From the NCBI GenBank assembly GCA_963969495.1, contig OZ018327.1:34831175-34895174 (forward strand): DNA of 64,000 bases, in the 5' to 3' direction. The notes below the pieces were generated by a model. The model made no database searches and had not been told where the DNA came from. It was given only the letters and a program-made list of their open reading frames with translations. The stretch's first letter is position 1, and each line of letters opens with the position of its first letter. Positions 12,690-24,222 of this stretch are shown one piece after another. The stretch comes from Ceratothoa steindachneri. Its lineage: Eukaryota; Arthropoda; Malacostraca; Isopoda; Cymothoidae. The position numbers and the translations under genes were made by a program.

Positions 12690-13800
12690 TTGCCCATATT
12701 TCCTCGATAGACGAGCCCCTTTTTCATGTTGGTCTAACGCTCCTGACCCTAACGAAATCTTTTTATTTATATCTATGAACTTCATACTTAAAAATCAATC
12801 AATGATGTTTTAAAACCTCATTGTCGATAAAAAGCATTCATGGAAGCCCTAAGTTTCTTACTTGATTTCCTCCACCATATCTTTTAAAATCATAAACCAT
12901 TTGTACCATATCACCTGGGCTACCGATAGAGACGCGCTGCACCGCCTCTAAAGTGGTAGTCCAATCCAAACTGGACTTTAGCTGTGCGGTGTAAAACTCC
13001 GTATCCCCTCCTTTTAGCCACCCTCTCCTTAACCCAGTTGTTAATCCTGACATTCGTTTAGCTACAGTGGCTTTCGTTCTTCTCCATGAGCCAGCCTCCA
13101 TACAGAATGTAACTTATCTTCCTTATCGGATAGACAATGACTTCATATCCATAAGATGTTCCTTAGCTTCCGTTGGATACCAATGTCGCGTGTTACGGTG
13201 GGTGACAACTTATCCTTCCACTGAAGACCACAGGTACCTCCTAAGGACAATGGCTCCGCTCTTCCATGTCCTTCCTTTCCCTCCGCCACCTGTCTTTCAG
13301 AACTCTTATCCGAAAATATGCAAACATCTCTTTTCAGGAGGCAAATATTTGAAGCCAGCAAGGTTTTTTATGTTAAAGTTCCTTAGCAGTGTGTCCAGCC
13401 ACTCTCAGTGTAAGGCCATTTTCATCGATGGCTCGCGTTCCATCCCTAACTCCTCTGCTACCGTCATGGTGGAAATGGTGCTTCAGCGCTCATCTTCCCT
13501 TCCCTGGGTGTTCTCTGAACACTGCAGAGGGCCTTTGAGATGGCGTACAGCTCTATTATCTCTGCTTACTCCTTTCCGCCGAATTTGGGCTGTTAATAAA
13601 TTTCCAAAGAGTGAGTTCTGTCCTATCCTATTACTCTCTCCCAAATCCTGTGATCTACGAGATGCGAGTCAACCTGCATGACTGTTCGGTGTCGTCCATT
13701 AAGATACGAACGCCGAAATCTTTTGTGTCCTGTATTTGGGAGGAGAAATCCGCCGCCTTACACACTCGCCTGGCGAGAGCTCCAATGTTGTGTAAATAGG
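12690..13800 (+). pseudogene. LINE RT C-terminus plus RNase H, decayed (I/Jockey/R1-like)
   Basis: The clearest match spans 12,890-13,110 across frames: HITWATDRDALHRL, then VVVQSKLDFSCAV, then LNPVVNPDIRLAT and ASIQNVTYL. This order (W-A-D-R, a second Leu-Asp-Tyr-like box, then IRLA-TGAF-like and SPV-like boxes) is the standard RT C-terminal region of many arthropod LINEs. About 100 codons on, KAIFIDGSRS (about 13,412) is the first Asp motif of RNase H, followed by a TAE-like box near 13,525. A conserved C-terminal stretch, PVIYEMRVNLHDCSV, starts at about 13,640. RNase H removes the RNA strand after cDNA synthesis. Frequent frame changes show long inactivity. Confidence 0.7.
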
Positions 13801-13837
13801 AATTCAATAGCTATATTTTCACTCGATCTCAAGCTTT

Positions 13838-13922
13838 CAAATGAGAAGGGAGACGCGATTTTACGGAAAGTAATTTTATAAGATGCTTTCCTTAAAACTG
13901 CATCTTCCTTCTCAATAACTAT
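13838..13922. repeat. imperfect inverted repeat (about 40-bp arms)
   Basis: The left arm TGAGAAGGGAGACGCGATTT and the right arm, read on the other strand (TGAGAAGGAAGATGCAGTTT), pair around a centre near 13,880. The similarity continues through GGAAAG. It could be a small foldback element or the remains of two head-to-head copies. No product is proposed. Confidence 0.6.
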
Positions 13923-14003
13923 AAAATGAAATTTGATTTTAAGGTTGGCAGCAAGTTTACGTTTAGTTGCATTATCAGGAACACCCGATACACAACTTAA
14001 CAA

Positions 14004-14425
14004 GAGAACAAAAAGTTACTTCGTTCCCCATGGCTGTTAACAACACTAAGAGAACATCTCGAACTTCTACTTTCACCTTCGGAATCTTAAACTATCATAA
14101 AATTCAATCTAGAAGTCCCACTGCAATCAAATATTAAACATATCCTTCATAGACCCTTTATCTGACAGTCTCCCTTCAAGTGATATATTTGATTTTAGAT
14201 CTTCAAAAATATCCTCTTTCATTAACATCAAAGCACACAAGTTAAGAAGGAAAAAAAAACCCGTTCTCAATCAACTTGAGAATTTGTGTTTGAATATTTA
14301 TGTTCTTAAATCCTGCTTCGTGACAAGTCGTATTTAGATTCTTAAATCTTGCAAACGCGCTTTGTAAAAGTGAATAAAAATCGTGGTTTATTTATCTTAA
14401 GACCCTCGAGCGCTTGTAAAGCACG
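14004..14425. other. unassigned AT-rich flank of the 117-bp array
   Basis: AT-rich sequence with no gene or repeat that I can name. It leads directly into the first, divergent satellite unit. Confidence 0.5.
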
Positions 14426-14429
14426 TTCA

Positions 14430-17400
14430 TGAATGCCAGAAACACTTCTCCTTGCTTCTTATCCGAAGAGAGGCATTTGTTTATATTTTATTTCATCATC
14501 ATCCTAAAAGTTCTTCAGATAAATTGTGGTCGGCGCACATCAATGTTTATGAATGCCAGAAGCACTTCTTGCTTCTTATCCGAAGAGAGGCATTTGTTTT
14601 TATTTTATTTCATCATCATCCTAAAAGTTCTTCAGACGAATTGTGGTCGGCGCACATCAATGTTTATGAATGCCAGAAGCACTTCTTGCTTCTTATCCGA
14701 AGAGAGGGCTTTGTTTTTATTTTAGTTCATCATCATCCTAAAAGTTATTCAGACGAATTGTGGTCGGCGCACATCAATGTTTATGAATGCCAGAAGCACT
14801 TCTTGCTTCTTATCCGAAGAGAGGCATTTATTTTTATTTTATTTCATCATCATCCTAAAAGTTCTTCAGACGAATTGTGGTCGGCGCACACCAATGTTTA
14901 TGAATGCCAGAAGCACTTCTTGCTTCTTATCCGAAGAGAGGCATTTATTTTTATTTTATTTCATCATCATCCTAAAAGTTCTTCAGACGAATTGTGGTCG
15001 GCGCACATCAATGTTTATGAATGCCAGAAGCACTTCTTGCTTCTTATTCGAAGAGAGGCATTTATTTTTATTTTATTTCATCATCATCCTAAAAGTTCTT
15101 CCGACGAATTGTGGTCGGCGCACACCAATGTTTATGAATGCCAGAAGCACTTCTTGCTTCTTATCCGAAGAGAGGCATTTATTTTTATTTTATTTCATCA
15201 TCATCCTAAAAGTTCTTCAGACGAATTGTGGTCGGCGCACATCAATGTTTATGAATGCCAGAAGCACTTCTTGCTTCTTATCCGAAGAGAGGCATTTATT
15301 TTTATTTTATTTCATCATCATCCTAAAAGTTATTCAGACGAATTGTGGTCGGCGCACACCAATGTTTATGAATCCTAGAAGCACTTCTTGCTTCTTATCC
15401 GAAGAGAGGCATTTATTTTTATTTTATTTCATCATCATCCTAAAAGTTATTCAGACGAATTCTGGTCGGCGCACATCAATGTTTATGAATGCCAGAAGCA
15501 CTTCTTGCTTCTTATCCGAAGAGAGGCATTTATTTTTTTTTATTTCATCATCATCCTAAAAGTTCTTCAGACGAATTGTGGTCGGCGCACATCAATGTTT
15601 ATGAATGCCAGAAGCACTTCTTGCTTCTTATCCGAAGAGAGGCATTTGTTTTTATTTTAGTTCATCATCATCCTTAAAGTTATTCAGACGAATTGTGGTC
15701 GGCGCACATCAATGTTTATGAATGCCAGAAGCACTTCTTGCTTCTTATCCGAAGAGAGGCATTTATTTTTATTTTATTTCATCATCATCCTAAAAGTTCT
15801 TCCGACGAATTGTGGTCGGCGCACACCAATGTTTATGAATGCCAGAAGCACTTCTTGCTTCTTATCCGAAGAGAGGCATTTATTTTTATTTTATTTCATC
15901 ATCATCCTAAAAGTTCTTCAGACGAATTGTGGTCGGCGCACATCAATGTTTTCTGAATGCCAGAAGCACTTCTTGCTTCTTATCCGAAGAGAGGCATTTA
16001 TTTTTATTTTATTTCATCATCATCCTAAAAGTTCTTCCGACGAATTGTGGTCGGCGCACACCAATGTTTATGAATGCCAGAAGCACTTCTTGCTTCTTAT
16101 CCGAAGAGAGGCATTTATTTTTATTTTATTTCATCATCATCCTAAAAGTTATTCAAACGAATTGTGGTCGGCGCACATCAATGTTTATGAATGCCAGAAG
16201 CACTTCTTGCTTCTTATCCGAAGAGAGGCATTTATTTTTATTTTATTTCATCATCATCCTAAAAGTTATTCAGACGAATTGTGGTCGGCGCACACCAATG
16301 TTTATGAATGCCAGAAGCACTTCTTGCTTCTTATCCGAAGAGAGGCATTTATTTTTATTTTATTTCATCATCATCCTAAAAGTTATTCAGACGAATTCTG
16401 GTCGGCGCACATCAATGTTTATGAATGCCAGAAGCACTTCTTGCTTCTTATCCGAAGAGAGGCATTTATTTTTATTTTATTTCATCATCATCCTAAAAGT
16501 TCTTCCGACGAATTGTGGTCGGCGCACACCAATGTTTATGAAGGCCAGAAGCACTTCTTGCTTCTTATCCGAAGAGAGGCATTTATTTTTTTTTTTTTCA
16601 TTATCATCCTAAAAGTTCTTCAGACGAATTGTGGTCGGCGCACATCAATGTTTATGAATGCCAGAAGCACTTCTTGCTTCTTATCCGAAGAGAGACATTT
16701 GTTTATAATTTAGTTCATCATCATCCTTAAAGTTATTCAGACGAATTGTGGTCGGCGCACATCAATGTTTATGAATGCCAGAAGCACTTCTTGCTTCTTA
16801 TCCGAAGAGAGGCATTTATTTTTATTTTATTTCATCATCATCCTAAAAGTTCTTCGGACGAATTGTGGTCGGCGCACACCAATGTTTATGAATGCCAGAA
16901 GCAATTCTTGCTTCTTATCCGAAGAGAGACATTTTTTTTTATTTTATTTCATCATCATCCTAAAAGTTCTTCAGACGAATTGTGGTCGGCGCACATCAAT
17001 GTTTATGAATGCCAGAAGCACTTCTTGCTTCTTATCCGAAGAGAGGCATTTATTTATTTTTTATTTCATCATCATCCTAAAAGTTCTTTAGACGAATTGT
17101 GGTCGGCACACATCAATGTTTATGAATGCCAGAAGCACTTCTTGCTTCTTATCCGAAGAGAGGCATTTGTTTTTATTTTATTTCATCATCATCCTAAAAG
17201 TTCTTCAGACGAATTGGGGTCGGCGCACATCAATGTTTATGAATGCCAGAAGCACTTCTTGCTTCTTATCCGAAGAGAGGCATTTGTTTTTATTTTATTT
17301 CATCATCATCCTAAAAGTTCTTCAGACGAATTGTGGTCGGCGCACATCAATGTTTATGAATGCCAGAAACACTTCTTGCTTCTTATCCGAAGAGAGGCCT

Positions 17401-19110
17401 TTATTTTTATTTTATTTCATCATCATCCTAAAAGTTCTTCAGACGAATTGGGGTCGGCGCACACCAATGTTTATGAATGCCAGAAGCACTTCTTGCTTCT
17501 TATCCGAAGAGAGGCATTTGTTTTTATTTTATTTCATCATCATCCTAAAAGTTCTTCAGATAAATTGTGGTCGGCGCACATCAATGTTTATGAATGCCAG
17601 AAGCACTTCTTGCTTCTTATCCGAAGAGAGGCATTTGTTTTTATTTTATTTCATCATCATCCTAAAAGTTCTTCAGACGAATTGTGGTCGGCGCACATCA
17701 ATCTTTATGAATGCCAGAAGCACTTCTTGCTTCTTATCCGAAGAGAGGCATTTGTTTTTATTTTATTTTATCATCATCCTAAAAGTTCTTCAGACGAATT
17801 GTGGTCGGCACACATCAATGTTTATGAATGCCAGAAGCACTTCTTTCTTCTTATCCGAAGAGAGGCATTTATTTTTATTTTATTTCATCATCATCCTAAA
17901 AGTTATTCAGACGAATTCTGGTCGGCGTACATCAATGTTTATGAATGCTAGAAGCACTGCTTGCTTCTTATCCGAAGAGAGGCATTTATTTTTATTTTAT
18001 TTCATCATCATCCTAAAAGTTCTTCCGACGAATTGTGGTCGGCGCACACCAATGTTTATGAATGCCAGAAGCACTTCTTGCTTCTTATCCGAAGAGAGGC
18101 ATTTATTTATTTTTTTATTTCATCATCATCCTAAAAGTTCTTCAGACGAATTGTGGTCGGCGCACATCAATGTTTATGAATGCCAGAAGCACTTCTTGCT
18201 TCTTATCCGAAGAGAGGCATTTATTTTTATTTTATTTCATCATCATCCTAAAAGTTATTCAGAAGAATTGTGGTCGGCGCACATCAATGTTTATGAATGC
18301 CAGAAGTACTTCTTGCTTCTTATCCGAAGAGAGACATTTATTTTTATTTTATTTCATCATCATCCTAAAAGTTCTTCCGACGAATTGTGGTCGGCGCACA
18401 CCAATGTTTATGAATGCCAGAAGCACTTCTTGCTTCTTATCCGAAGAGAGGCATTTATTTATTTTTTTATTTCATCATCATCCTAAAAGTTATTCAGACG
18501 AATTCTGGTCGGCGCACATCAATGTTTATGAATGCCAGAAGCACTTCTTGCTTCTTATCCGAAGAGAGGCATTTATTTTTATTTTATTTCATCATCATCC
18601 TAAAAGTTCTTCCGACGAATTGTGGTCGGCGCACATCAATGTTTATGAATGCCAGAAGCACTTCTTGCTTCTTATCCGAAGAGAGGCATTTATTTTTATT
18701 TTATTTCATCATCATCCTAAAAGTTCTTCCGACGAATTGTGGTCGGCGCACACCAATGTTTATGAATGCCAGAAGCACTTCTTGCTTCTTATCCGAAGAG
18801 AGGCATTTGTTTTTATTTTATTTCATCATCATCCTAAAAGTTCTTCAGACGAATTGTGGTCGGCACACATCAATGTTTATGAATGCCAGAAGCACTTCTT
18901 TCTTCTTATCCGAAGAGAGGCATTTATTTTTATTTTATTTCATCATCATCCTAAAAGTATTTCAGACGAATTGTGGTCGGCGCAATCAATGCTTATTTAT
19001 GAATGCTAGAAACCCTTCTCCTTGCTTCTTATCCGAAACGAATCATTTATTTTCATTTCGGCATTTTCGAAGTTTTTCTTTGAAGAATAGTGGTCAGCCC
19101 ACATCAATGT
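14430..19110 (+). repeat. 117-bp satellite array, about 39 units
   Basis: Head-to-tail units recur at 14,551, 14,668, 14,785 and so on, giving a period of 117 bp. Each contains GCACTTCTTGCTTCTTATCC, a run TCATCATCATCC, and GAATTGTGGTCGGCGCACA. Units are mostly above 95 percent identical, with scattered 1-3 bp indels in the T run. The first unit (about 14,430) and the last (about 19,005-19,105) are divergent and share GAAAC and an extra CTC (CTTCTCCTTGC) that interior units lack. Because 117 is divisible by three and the unit lacks stops, two plus frames stay open for hundreds of codons (up to 456). I see no signal peptide, domain or start context and regard these as incidental. Confidence 0.97.
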
Positions 19111-19119
19111 CACTAAACT

Positions 19120-19930
19120 AACCAGCTCTCCAACCCCCCGATATGCCCTATTATTTACAGGGATATCGATCGAATTCTTCACGCCAAAGACCCTTTGTAG
19201 TGATGGTGTATTTTGTGCTGTAGCATCGCTGTAGCATCTCGTCCATTTACGAAATTTATAAAGACTAGAAGCTCCGCCCTTGTTGTAGCTACTTTTAAGT
19301 ACATGGGGCATTTTTACACGGTGTACCAAAATTCACCATACATAGAATATGTTAGAGGCCCCAATAACCTCTAACTCGCCAGGTCAAAATTAAATGGTGA
19401 GGTATCCTTGAATTTCGCTCATTTTACCTTGAAGCCATATTGACAAATTCACCAAACAAGAAACTGTTGCTTCTCCAGTTGAAGCTATTATGTACGCCGG
19501 GTTCAATCCCGGCAAGATCGAACACAAACGTCAACGCACGGAGAGATCTGGCTACCGATTGGTGAACACGCTTTGCTCACCCCTGTATTCGGGTGGGTAG
19601 ATCTTACACTTCTCATCACACACACACATAGCCAATTACAACACCACTTTCTTTCCTCTCCCGCCTTCCCAGCATAACACACACAAACTCTCTGTTTCAA
19701 GGAATCGTGCCGCTGGGTGTCTATATCCACATACCTCTGACGCGGAACAGATCCCTCTGCCCAGGGGAGACGAAAGTTACAACTGAACGTTGTTCGGGGT
19801 CAAAACATAATACTGCCTGGCACCTCTCCCCAAAGAGGACCGGCCCTTGGTTCCCTCGCACTCACCAGCGATTGTCATACTGACCTTTATGTTTATTTCA
19901 TTATCCGGTCAGGATCCGCCTCGATAAAGG
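19120..19930. other. unassigned
   Basis: No gene found. Apart from the tRNA T-arm-like segment near 19,500 and a CA-rich stretch near 19,617, I see nothing in it. Confidence 0.5.
19496..19515 (+). other. tRNA T-arm/B-box-like segment
   Basis: GCCGGGTTCAATCCCGGC forms a perfect T-stem and loop with the RNA polymerase III B-box core GGTTCAATCCC. I find no matching D-arm or anticodon stem upstream and no acceptor stem, so it is at most a truncated tRNA or the inner part of a SINE head. Confidence 0.45.
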
Positions 19931-19933
19931 CAA

Positions 19934-20182
19934 GTTGCATCCTACGTTGGCATCCTACGTTGGCATCATACGTTAGCATTCTACGTTAGCATCCTACGTT
20001 AGCATTCTACGTTAGCATCCTACGTTAGCATTCTACGTTAGCATCCTACGTTAGCATTCTACGATAGCATCCTACGTTAGCATCCTACGTTAGCATCATA
20101 CGTTAGCATCCTACGTTAGCATCCTACGTTAGCATCCAACGTTAGCATCATACGTTAGCATCATACGTTAACATCCTACTTT
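19934..20182 (+). repeat. 13-bp minisatellite, about 19 copies
   Basis: The unit GCATCCTACGTTA repeats without gaps, with variants CATTC, CATCA and TTGG. Both ends decay slightly. Confidence 0.95.
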
Positions 20183-20189
20183 CTTAGAA

Positions 20190-20699
20190 CCAATTAAAAA
20201 TATTCCAACCCAGAGATACTTAAGATAGGGTATCTTCAGGTTCCTTAAATTTGGATGGCAATATCCTCTTTTAACTATCTATAGCTTTTTTTATTTTTTT
20301 TTATTAATAATTCGTTCTATGGTGGTAGCTTTCTGTCCTAAACTAGTTACGTTAAATATGAACTACATTGAGTAAAGTTATAGAGCTATGTTCATCAAAA
20401 GATCTCAAGAACTAGACCAGATTTGACTAAGATAGTGAACTTGCAAAAGCAGCAAAGTCCGTCCAAAATGTTAAGAAAATGATGTTTTATTTTTTGACTC
20501 TATTTACCCGACTTTGCCCTGGATAAAAAGTCCTGTCGCAAATAAATACAGATGAATATTGTTTGAAATTCGTATATTGTAGCACAAAAATATCTTTACT
20601 TGTTGATTATTAATATTATTTGTGGGGTAAAGGCAGATTTAGGAAAGTTGTGCACTCTCCCTATCATATAGTATCATATCATATATCAATGTAATCATC
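20190..20699. other. unassigned AT-rich
   Basis: AT-rich DNA with no gene. A short TCATCA/ATCATA-rich stretch is at 20,665-20,710. Confidence 0.5.
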
Positions 20700-21155
20700 A
20701 TCATCATCACTAACTCTATAATTTAAGAAGGGGATTTTTTTAAGTATTTGAATAATAATTTCATCTTAGTTTGGTTATGACTTATGTTTTTTTTATCAAA
20801 GTTATTTCTAATCATTCTTTTATAATATCAAAAAACAAAATGGTGAAGTTCAGAAATAAATATAAGTATCGAATTTTTGTGAATGTTTTAAAACCCAAAG
20901 AATTACAAATGGTGAAGTTCAGAAAATTTATTTTTATATATCTTCTATAACTATATTTTAGCAACGTGATATTTTGAAAGGGAGGAAATTTAGTTTAGAG
21001 TTCCTTTTTAAAATTATTATAATTGGCGAAGTTCAGAACATTTATAAAAAAATTAACCATGGCTGCTTTTTTTAGATTTTAAATTTTAATCTTAGTAGCG
21101 AAGCGCAAGCTCCCCCCGTAGGGGGCAGTGGCGAAGCCATTGCCTGGTATCATAT
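20700..21155 (+). mobile_element. dispersed repeat, copy 1, hairpin-rich right end
   Basis: It shares the core CAAAGTTATTTCTAAT and flanking TTTGAATAA and TTTAGTTNGGTT blocks, in the same order, with 42,340-42,745. Inside are three copies of a short unit ATGGTGAAGTTCAGAA (about 20,840, 20,910 and 21,025). The right end has GC-rich hairpins in an AT-rich setting, CCCCCGTAGGGGG and TGGCGAAGCCA (21,111-21,145). It looks like a non-coding mobile repeat. The class is unknown; a hairpin near one end recalls Helitron-type ends but is not enough to assign it. Confidence 0.5.
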
Positions 21156-21339
21156 AATATACTTACGATGAGTAAATATTTCAGCGCACACGCGTGGATG
21201 ACTTTTTGTTATGAACGAACAACGCTGTGGAATCAGGAACGGATCGAGCGTCAAAATGATAGAGATAATGTTCAAACAAACAATATATAATGGTAGGAAG
21301 ATCTGGGTGATATTAACATAGCAATGAGAAGAGAGAACA

Positions 21340-21480
21340 AGTTAAAAAAAGAGTTTACCCAGATAGTATAATTAATCTAAAATAATAATGGGCTCAATAG
21401 AGAGCCTTGTGGTACCCCACTTTTAATGTTTGCGACGATTAGAAATTAAATGCGAGACTAAGTAGGAACGAGCAATTTAG
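21340..21480 (-). pseudogene. LINE reverse transcriptase scrap
   Basis: Read on the minus strand, 21,440-21,393 encodes IKSGVPQGSLLSPLLF, the conserved RT motif before the catalytic Asp box. About 15 codons upstream, in another frame, is YLVSHLISNRR, matching the usual SYL-x-NR box that precedes it. The fragment is flanked by unrelated AT-rich DNA and stops right after the Phe of the motif. The sequence differs from the CR1-like copies (GVPQGSLLSP against GVPQGSVLGP), so it belongs to another LINE family. Confidence 0.75.
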
Positions 21481-21715
21481 TGATGGAATCCCAGGTCCTA
21501 TGAAAGTATATATATGCTCAGTAAAATGTGAGATTTATCGTGTCAGAAGGAAAGGAGTAACAAACATGGCATATATAAAGACAGGCTCATCATTGACGCA
21601 TCGTCCAAGTCTGTCAATTACTGTTATGGCGCATATTCTGCTCCATGTCCTGCTTGAAACCAAATTAGACGCACTCGTCAAAATTCTCTCACGCGAGCAA
21701 CCAACTGAGCTGTTT

Positions 21716-21747
21716 ATGTGTGTGTTCTTGTGTGTGTGTGTGTGTAG
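21716..21747. repeat. (TG)n microsatellite
   Basis: About 30 bp of TG repeat, interrupted once. Confidence 0.9.
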
Positions 21748-21984
21748 ATAATTTTGTTGGTCAAAAAACTCTAAATTATACTTTTTTATGAGTAATTTCA
21801 CCACTGTGTGTTTGAAAGAGAGCGTTTGAGGGGCTGAATGAGTGTAAGTTATGGAAGGAGAACCAGAGGAATGGCTGGCTACCAACAAGAAATCACTGCC
21901 TGCTTTTGTAGATGCAGACTGGGACGTTAAAGATTTGTTTAGGGGGGGAATATGATTTGTATGGCTTTCCAAGACATGAGTCTT

Positions 21985-22390
21985 GATACAGCCCTGTGAC
22001 TACAGATAAAAAACTATTGGCATTTGAAAATAAGGCTCTGCGACGTATATCGGGAGTTAAATGGTTTGACAGAGTGTCAAATACCGGAATCAGAGAAATA
22101 ACGGGGGTGCAACCGGTCGATGAGTTTGTTAGATTTTCCCGTTGGAAATGGTTAGGTCATGTTTATCGAAAACAGGCTATAGTTCGGGATACACCAGGGT
22201 TGGTGGCCCCTGGTAGAAGAGGTAAAGGTAGGCCTAGGGAGACTTGGATAAGGACTATGAGGCGGGAAGCAGATGATTGTTGGGAAGATCTTGACGCAAT
22301 AGCTCAAGATAGAGCGTGGTGGCGTGAGTTCATTGAGGCCCTATGCACCCCCGTGGGTGCCACAGGAAATGATTGACTGATTGATTCCTT
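21985..22390 (+). pseudogene. LINE RT C-terminal fragment, 5'-truncated
   Basis: An uninterrupted 127-codon frame (21,996-22,376) matches the C-terminal tail of many invertebrate LINE polymerases: LLAFENKALRRISGVKW, IREITGVQP, RWKWLGHV, GRRGKGRPRETWIRT, AQDRAWWREF and a terminal ALCTP. The stop is followed at once by TGATTGACTGATTGATT, a short tandem tail of the kind that ends many LINEs. The insert is only about 400 bp, so it is a strongly truncated copy. It appears young, since the frame is intact, but it lacks the catalytic domains. Confidence 0.85.
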
Positions 22391-22399
22391 CTTGCCGCT

Positions 22400-23165
22400 C
22401 TTATTTTGAGGAAATCGCCGAGCAAAATTGTTTTATTCAATTAAAAGTCTCATCTTGAGAACAAAAATGGCTTTCATTTGGAATAATACAGTTATTTACT
22501 GTAAATTTTAACAGAGCTCAAAGAGCAGCTGTTTTGTTTATATTGTGACAGGGGATGGGGGAGGAGACTTCTTAGATAGACCATGAAAATAAGTATAGGT
22601 ACTTCTTCCACTTATTGAGGGAATATGACAACCAAATCCCGAAACCACAACCAACCAAACTTTGCTTCATTCCCACAGAGGTGGACCTGACTCATATTCA
22701 TTGCCACCTCTTCTGAAATTGCCTTAAGTGATTCATCTGACGTATATGTGCGTTGCTGGGAGTTCCATCCATATTATACGACGCATATGTTTTTCCCTCG
22801 TGGCAAGGTACGTGTTAGAAGGCTGTAAAGAATAAGAGAGTTGTGATCTACTATCTAAATGGAGCAGCAGATACTATTTGAGACAAAGTGGAAAATTGTT
22901 CAAGTTGAAGAGGAAAGTTACGGGGAGGCCTTTTTAGTCAAGAGGGCCCTAATTCGAACCCCATTTTGTGTACCCTGTTCGGATGGGGTGGTCTGGAACT
23001 CAATTAAATCTAATGGGACCCCGCAAGGTAAGTATCATAGGGTGAGAAGCGATGGTAAAACATCAAAAGGATTAAATAAGACATCTTTTGAAATCCTGCA
23101 ATGTACTGCACTGTTCAGAAGTGCACTGCACTATATAAAACCGTACTGTAGCGCTCTGTACTGTA
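22400..23165. other. unassigned
   Basis: A 104-codon plus-strand frame (22,859-23,173) is open but shows no recognisable motif. No RNA gene or repeat is seen. Confidence 0.5.
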
Positions 23166-23167
23166 AA

Positions 23168-24222
23168 GAATAGCAAATCCAATTTTACCAGGACAAGGAT
23201 GAACCTAATTTTACCATCTGAAGAATAGTGAACCTAATTTTACCGTGTCAAGAAGAGCGAACACAAATTTCCCATACGAAGAATAACTAAACTAATTTTA
23301 GCATGTGAAGAATAGCGAAACGAATTTTACCATGTGAAGAATTGTGAACTCAATTTTACCATGTGAAGAATATTTAGTAAAATTTATTATGTGAAGAATA
23401 GCGAACCAAATTTTAGCATGTGAAAAATAGTGAACCCAATTTTGCCATGTGGAGAATAGTAAAACAAATTTTGCCATGTGAAGAATAGTGAACCGGATTT
23501 TACCATGTAAAAAAAGTGAATCCAATTTTAACATGTGAAGAATAGTAAACCAAGTTTTACCATGTGAAGAATAGCGAACCGAATTTTAGCATGTAAATAA
23601 TATCGAATCCAAATATATCGTGCCAAGAATAGAGAACCCAATTTCACTGTGCCGAGAATAGCGAACATAATTTTAGTGTGTCAAGGATAGCAGCTAGACC
23701 AATTTTACCTTGTCAAGAATAGCGAACCTAATTTTACCATGTCAAGCATAACGAACCCAATTTTACCATGCAAAGAATAGCGAACAGAATTATACCATGT
23801 GAAAAATAGTGAACCAAATTTTACCATGTGAAGAATATAAACCAAATTTTACCATATGAAAAATAGTGAACCCAATTTTACCATGTAAAGAATAATAAAC
23901 GAAATTTTGCCATATGAAAAATAGTGAACCCAATTTTACCATGTGAAGAATTGTGAACCCAATATAATCATGTGAAGAACAACGAACCCAATTTTACCAT
24001 GCAAAGAATAACGAACTGAATTTTACCATGTGAAAAATAGAAAATCGAATTTAACCATGTTAAGAATAGCGAACCCAGTTTTACCATGTGGAGAATAACT
24101 AACCCAATTTTACCATGTGAAGAATAACGAACCCAATTTTAAAGTGTCAAGAAAAGCAGGACCAATTTTACGTCTCGAGAATAGAGAACCCAATTTTTCC
24201 GTGTAGAGAATAGAGAACATTT
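23168..24222 (+). repeat. 29-bp minisatellite, about 36 copies
   Basis: The unit contains AACCCAATTTTACCATGTG and then AAGAATAGCG, with a period of about 29 bp. Copies differ at many positions and by small indels, so the array is older or less homogenised than the 117-bp array. Minor variants (CGTGTCAAG for CATGTGAAG) cluster near both ends. Confidence 0.95.

Noticed and set aside
17116..18486. 456-codon hydrophobic repeat protein
   Set aside because: It is a by-product of the 117-bp unit being a multiple of three, and it switches frame in mid-run.
22859..23173. 104-codon gene
   Set aside because: No motif, and it runs into the minisatellite border.
23168..24222. CRISPR array (29-bp period)
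   Set aside because: No spacers; the whole 29-bp unit repeats and degenerates continuously.
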